Shown here piece by piece: positions 60,233 through 64,000 of a DNA stretch of 64,000 nt (its first letter is position 1; every line of letters starts with the position of its first letter). The translations under genes and the position numbers were made by a program. The DNA comes from Massilia phosphatilytica (GTDB lineage: Bacteria > Pseudomonadota > Gammaproteobacteria > Burkholderiales > Burkholderiaceae_D). The notes beneath the pieces are model-generated. The model was not told where the DNA came from. It ran no database searches and saw nothing but the letters and a program-made list of their open reading frames with translations. The stretch is taken from assembly GCF_002968015.1 (NCBI RefSeq), contig NZ_PUIP01000002.1, positions 1-64,000 on the forward strand. The letters run 5' to 3'.

Positions 60233-62131
60233 TCACGGCGCCGCCACGCGCAGCGGCAGACAGCTCCACGGTTCGTAGGTGACGGCGGCGCCCGTGGACA
60301 CGCCGATCTGGTAGCACACCTTGTCGTTCGCGACCTGGGCCGGCGGTGCCCACGCGACGGCGCGGCCGGCGCGCTTGTCGAGCTGGCGGACGGCGACGAT
60401 CTCCTGCATGGCGCTGTCGTCGCGGGGCCGGAACCGGACGTGGAATCGCGCTGCGATTCCGGCCGGGCGGTCGAGCTGCACGGCGATGCCGGTCCGCCCA
60501 CCCTCGCGCACCAGCAGGCCGCGCGGGCGCGGCAGCGCGTCGATGGCCTGGGCGTACTGGTTGTCGAGGCGGCGCAGGTCGAGCGCGTAGTCGTTGAGCA
60601 CGAGGTTGATGTCGAAGCCGGCCAGCTGGAAGGCACTGCGATACAACGCGTATCCTTTCAGGTCGCGTGGAAACGCGGACTGGTTCAGCGCCGCCAGCAC
60701 GAGCACGGGCGCATTGTTGCCGTAACGCGCGACGAGGACATCGACCAGCCTGGCGCCGAGCGGATACACCAGTTCCCAGTCGAGGTCGCGGGCCAGCGCA
60801 TCGGCGTCGAGCAGATTGTCCTGGCCCAGCTGGCGCCGCCGGAACGCGGTCGCCACGGCCAGGTCGTCCTCGTGGCGCTGCTGCGCCGACAGGCGGCGTT
60901 CCGGCTCCGCCCAGCGCGCCAGGCCTTCGTTGAAGACGCGCATCCGCTGGAGTTCCGTACGATGCTGCGGGCCGGCGACGGTCGCCGCGATCACGTGCAC
61001 GGTTTCGTGCACGAGCGTGTTCTCCCAGCCAGGATGGACGTTGAGGCGGATGCGGTCTTGCGCGGCGACCCCGTCGGTGTTCTCGACGCTGCCGGCAAGG
61101 TCGACGTCGATGGGCCGCGCGCCGCGCAGCGCCAGCGCCAGCGCCAGCGCCTTCAGCGCCTTGTCGAACGCCCCGTCGGCCGCCTTCAGGTCGCTGTCCT
61201 CGACCGCCATGCCGGCCGGTACGTTGAAGACGTAGTGCGCGGTGACGACCTTCCTGGCGGCCGGCGCGCCCGTGGACGCGGCTTGCCCGGCGGACGCGAG
61301 ACCGCTGTCGCCCGGGCCCGGCCCCGGCGCATCGCGCCCCTCGTACGCGCCGACGCACACCAGGATGATGGCTCCCACATACATCGCGGGCACGACGCCG
61401 CGGCGCTCCCCAAGCCGTGCCAGGCGCGCCATGGTGGCCCCGCCGGCGTGCGCGAACAAGCCATACGCGAGTGCCAGGCACGTCAGCGTCAGGCCCAGTA
61501 CCGTCCATGCCGTCTCGCCGCCGAATCCCTGCGTGGACCATCCGTCCGCCACGAGCCCCGTGGGATCGATGGCCGCCGCGGCGCGCGGCCATGCGCTGCG
61601 CAGCAACATCACGGCCGCGCAAGCCATCGCGAACAATGCCCAGGCCAGGTTGCGCACGAAGCCGCACAGCAGGCCCAGTCCGAGGCCCGCGGCAACCAGC
61701 ACGGCGTAGCGCAGCACCAGCGCGGCCAGCGTGGCCGCCGGCACGGGTTCGGCGACGGAATGGCGCAACGTCGCGTGCAGCAGCCAGCCGGCAACCGGTT
61801 CGACGACGGCGAACAGGGACAGGCAGGCTCCCGCCACGACCAGCTTGGACAGGAAGACGTCGCGCCGGCGCAGCGGCAGGCCGTCCAGGAAGGCCAGCGT
61901 GCCGTCCTCGAGCTCGCGCGCCAGCAGGCTCGCGCCGAGGGTGAATGCGAGCAGGAGGACCAGCATGGCTTCGGTCGCCCAATGATGATCCTCGAACAGC
62001 GTATGCTTCCGGTGCAGGGCGTACAGCGTGCCGGTGGCGATGTCGGCCAGCGAGACGGCGGACAGCGCCGCCAGCAGCCAGGCGAAGGACCGCATGCCGC
62101 GCCATTCCTTGGCGAGCAGGACGCGCGTCAT
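60233..62131 (-). CDS. ABC-2 type permease fused to a gluzincin peptidase domain
   Basis: 632 residues. The N-terminal ABC-2 permease half (about 1-270) has six predicted helices, starting VLLAKEWRGMRSFAWLLAAL and with the cytoplasmic ARELEDGTLAFLDGLPLRRR. A C-terminal extracytoplasmic peptidase domain (about 300-520) has LVHETVHVIAA: His375, Glu376, His379. The third ligand Glu402 is in VFNEGLARW, as in M1-type NEGxA. A terminal beta module follows. The domain is smaller than M1 aminopeptidase, so a peptidase_MA-like fold is more likely. The start overlaps the stop of the paired permease (ATGA). It probably works in a transporter with the upstream ATPase. Confidence 0.82.
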   Translation of the reverse strand: MTRVLLAKEWRGMRSFAWLLAALSAVSLADIATGTLYALHRKHTLFEDHHWATEAMLVLLLAFTLGASLLARELEDGTLAFLDGLPLRRRDVFLSKLVVAGACLSLFAVVEPVAGWLLHATLRHSVAEPVPAATLAALVLRYAVLVAAGLGLGLLCGFVRNLAWALFAMACAAVMLLRSAWPRAAAAIDPTGLVADGWSTQGFGGETAWTVLGLTLTCLALAYGLFAHAGGATMARLARLGERRGVVPAMYVGAIILVCVGAYEGRDAPGPGPGDSGLASAGQAASTGAPAARKVVTAHYVFNVPAGMAVEDSDLKAADGAFDKALKALALALALRGARPIDVDLAGSVENTDGVAAQDRIRLNVHPGWENTLVHETVHVIAATVAGPQHRTELQRMRVFNEGLARWAEPERRLSAQQRHEDDLAVATAFRRRQLGQDNLLDADALARDLDWELVYPLGARLVDVLVARYGNNAPVLVLAALNQSAFPRDLKGYALYRSAFQLAGFDINLVLNDYALDLRRLDNQYAQAIDALPRPRGLLVREGGRTGIAVQLDRPAGIAARFHVRFRPRDDSAMQEIVAVRQLDKRAGRAVAWAPPAQVANDKVCYQIGVSTGAAVTYEPWSCLPLRVAAP

Positions 62132-63954
62132 GGCAGCTCCACGCGGACGGCGCCCAGCCGGTAGCGGCAACCCAGCGCCGGCGCGGGCGCGTCGGCCATG
62201 ACGAAGACCCGGGTGCCGCCGGCGAACGTGGCCGGCAGCACGCCGCTGGCTGCCCCGCCGGCCCAGAGCGTCGTCAGCGGATCGACGCCGGACTCCGCCG
62301 GCCGCAGCAGCTTGTAGCGCACGGACAGGCCGTCCGGCGCCGGGTCCGTGACGCGGTAGCGCAGCGCGGCCATGGCGCCCGCTTGCGGCACGGCGGCCAC
62401 CCGCAGCGCGGCCGGTGCGGGCAGCGCCTCATCCTGCGCCGGCGCGAGCGCCTCGTCGACGGCGCGCGCCAGGTCGGCCAGCGGAAGCCCGGCCTGTGCG
62501 AGCAGGCGGGCCGACGGGCGCGCCTCGACCAGCGCGCGCACGTCGTCGGCGCCGGGGCCGGCCAGCGCCGCCTGCATCAGGTTGCGGAAGCGCTCGGGGC
62601 CGAGCCGCTCGTGCAGCGTCTGCACGGCGCGCCAGGACAATGCAGCGGCCAGGCAATCGCCCAGCAGCTCGTCCATGGTATCCGGCCGGGCCAGGGCCGC
62701 GCGGGTGTCCATGCCGTGCGTCGCCAGCAGCCGGGCGGCGGCGGCGGCGCGGCGCTGCAAGAGCACGCGCCGCTCCCGATCCTGCTGGGCACCCCACCAT
62801 CCCGTGAAACCCCACACGAGCCAGCTGCGGTCCTCGCGCCAGCCCTGCACCGGAGACTGGTCGACGATGTGCGCGGCACGCGCCACTTCCTGCAACTGCG
62901 GCAGGGACAGGTCCGGGGCGCCCAGCGCCGCGCGGATCACCAGATGGCGGGTGCTGCCCTGCGCGAAGGTGATCTCGTCCGGCTCGCGCCACGCGTCGGG
63001 CACGAGGGACAGCTGCGACAACGGGCCGAGTCCCAGCCAGGCCCGCAGCGCGGCGAGGTCGACGGCGATGCGTTCGGCCAGCTGCGCCGGCGCCACCCCG
63101 GCGACGTCACCCTGCCAGCCGACGTGCACCGCGGGCCCGCTGCGGCTGGACACCGCCTGCTGCAGGTGGAACGGCGGCGGCGCCGCCCGGTGTTCCATCA
63201 GCGTGGACAGGCCGGCCACCCCGGCAAGCACGAATGCCACCAGCGTGCGTGCGCGGGCCGACAGCGGTCGCGCCAGCACGACCGGCAATGCGCCCCGCGC
63301 CGCGAACGCCAGCAGCAGCGAGGCAGCGGCCAGCCCGGCGGCCAGCGCCGCGGTGATCGCCAGTTCATGCCACGGCAGGCGGGTCTCCATGACCATGTCG
63401 CCCCTGACGAGGACGAGCGGCGGCCATTCCCGGAGCGGTAATTGCAGTTGCTGATCGAGCAGGACGACGCACAGGAACAGCACGCCCCATACGACGAAGC
63501 GCAGGCGCAGGGTCAGCGCGATGGCGAACGCGCCGGCATACACGAACAGCAGGTAGACGCCGCTGCGCAAGGCGATCGCGCCGGGCAGGCCGCCGCCCAG
63601 GTAGACGTGCTCGCGCGCGCCCCACAGCACGAGTCCGAACGCCGGGCCAAAGAACAGCAGCAACGCGATCCATCCGCCCAGCCACTTCACGGCCAGCACC
63701 TGGCCACGGCCGACCGGCAGCGCTTCCAGGAACAGTTGGGTGCCCGTGCCGTACTCGCGCATGACGAGCCGGTTGGACAGCAGGATGGCGGCCAGCGCCC
63801 CGTAGATCGTGAGCAGCATGTCCCAGGCGCGCAGCGGCGTGACGTCCTGGCGGGCGACGATCCAGACCATGCCCAGCACGACGGCGCCGCCGACATACAG
63901 ACCAAGGAGGAACAGGCGGTGCTCGATCCATTCCTTGCGCAGCAGCGCCGTCAC
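62128..63954 (-). CDS. ABC-2 type permease with degenerate peptidase-like extracytoplasmic domain
   Basis: 608 residues, GTG start overlapping the stop of the ATPase gene (GTGA). The N-terminal half has six helices and MREYGTGTQLFLEALPVGRG, parallel to ARELEDGTLAFLDGLPLRRR of the next gene, so the two are paralogues. The C-terminal part keeps the general layout (LVIRA, VARAAHIVDQSPVQGW, LVWGFTGWWGA in the place of NEGLARW) but has no HExxH. It is therefore probably a non-catalytic partner of the peptidase-permease. It ends with a beta module similar to that of its partner. Confidence 0.78.
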   Translation of the reverse strand: MTALLRKEWIEHRLFLLGLYVGGAVVLGMVWIVARQDVTPLRAWDMLLTIYGALAAILLSNRLVMREYGTGTQLFLEALPVGRGQVLAVKWLGGWIALLLFFGPAFGLVLWGAREHVYLGGGLPGAIALRSGVYLLFVYAGAFAIALTLRLRFVVWGVLFLCVVLLDQQLQLPLREWPPLVLVRGDMVMETRLPWHELAITAALAAGLAAASLLLAFAARGALPVVLARPLSARARTLVAFVLAGVAGLSTLMEHRAAPPPFHLQQAVSSRSGPAVHVGWQGDVAGVAPAQLAERIAVDLAALRAWLGLGPLSQLSLVPDAWREPDEITFAQGSTRHLVIRAALGAPDLSLPQLQEVARAAHIVDQSPVQGWREDRSWLVWGFTGWWGAQQDRERRVLLQRRAAAAARLLATHGMDTRAALARPDTMDELLGDCLAAALSWRAVQTLHERLGPERFRNLMQAALAGPGADDVRALVEARPSARLLAQAGLPLADLARAVDEALAPAQDEALPAPAALRVAAVPQAGAMAALRYRVTDPAPDGLSVRYKLLRPAESGVDPLTTLWAGGAASGVLPATFAGGTRVFVMADAPAPALGCRYRLGAVRVELP

Positions 63955-64000
63955 GTCGGACGCGTCTCGTCCGTGCGGGCGAAGGCGAGGAAGATGTCTT
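63951..64000 (-). CDS. ABC transporter ATP-binding protein (C-terminal end only)
   Basis: Only the last 16 codons lie in the window, reading DIFLAFARTDETRPT before TGA at 63951. LEDIFLA-type endings are characteristic of ABC-2 ATPase subunits. It overlaps the GTG start of the permease. It should be the ATPase of the exporter formed with the two permeases downstream. Confidence 0.7.
   Translation of the reverse strand, partial: DIFLAFARTDETRPT

Noticed and set aside
59156..62164. 1002-codon open frame opposite the amidohydrolase and permease-peptidase genes
   Set aside because: Shadow frame of GC-rich DNA with biased Arg/Gln/His composition and no recognisable motif.
1..64000. CRISPR arrays, rRNA genes, complete insertion sequences, replication origin
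   Set aside because: No regularly spaced repeats, rRNA signatures, transposase genes or DnaA-box clusters were seen.

Overview
The window looks like the chromosome of a high-GC betaproteobacterium, most likely Oxalobacteraceae of the Massilia/Telluria type. This is inferred from the gene types: three PEP-CTERM-like sorting tails, large secreted plant-polysaccharide enzymes, many c-di-GMP proteins, monomeric isocitrate dehydrogenase and a YfiR-type signalling operon. No rRNA, CRISPR array, complete insertion sequence or integrase gene was seen.

Layout. 1-870: a lower-GC stretch ending in a 3' fragment of tRNA-Lys, a possible small secreted peptide gene, and an intact tRNA-Lys. 0.9-6.7 kb: a GYD-domain gene, a broken TonB-like gene, a giant GH74-CBM2-GH5 secreted glucanase and a PEP-CTERM-like protein. 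6.7-15.2 kb: a GGDEF/EAL protein, a TetR/Lnt-like operon, a FAD monooxygenase divergent from its MarR regulator, a secreted protein and a diguanylate cyclase. 15.4-20.3 kb: a second intact tRNA-Lys, then a TonB receptor/YfiR/GGDEF-EAL operon. 20.3-30.4 kb: a GH13 amylase-like enzyme, YigZ, an MFS pump, a choice-of-anchor A PEP-CTERM protein, isochorismatase/LysR, and a three-gene operon (PEP mutase family, DUF4331, DUF4198-like) next to an XRE/MmyB regulator that shares its palindromic operator.

30.4-45.5 kb: an HDOD protein, a BON/LEA-like protein, a small zincin, an AraC regulator divergent from an MFS pump, a CurA-type reductase, a chemotaxis receptor, an M49-like peptidase, and an EmrAB-NodT tripartite efflux operon divergent from its TetR regulator, followed by two tiny overlapping ORFs. 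45.5-52.1 kb: a palindromic repeat, DUF2141, a Tat-exported carotenoid oxygenase, a LytS/LytR-type two-component pair whose response regulator lacks a normal start codon, and icd. 52.1-58.9 kb: a pectin block with twin operators, a PEP-CTERM protein, a pectate lyase-pectinesterase fusion, then a DUF4139 protein and aquaporin Z. 58.9-64 kb: a minus-strand operon running ABC ATPase (3' end only), an ABC-2 permease with a degenerate peptidase-like tail, an ABC-2 permease fused to an intact gluzincin peptidase, and an exported amidohydrolase.

The most unusual items are the last operon (an exporter with a built-in peptidase pair and a dipeptidase-like partner), the chimeric GH74-GH5 enzyme with a sharp base-composition change at the fusion point, the pectin fusion with its operators, and several self-consistent operator palindromes. 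All functions are read from sequence patterns; no database search was possible.
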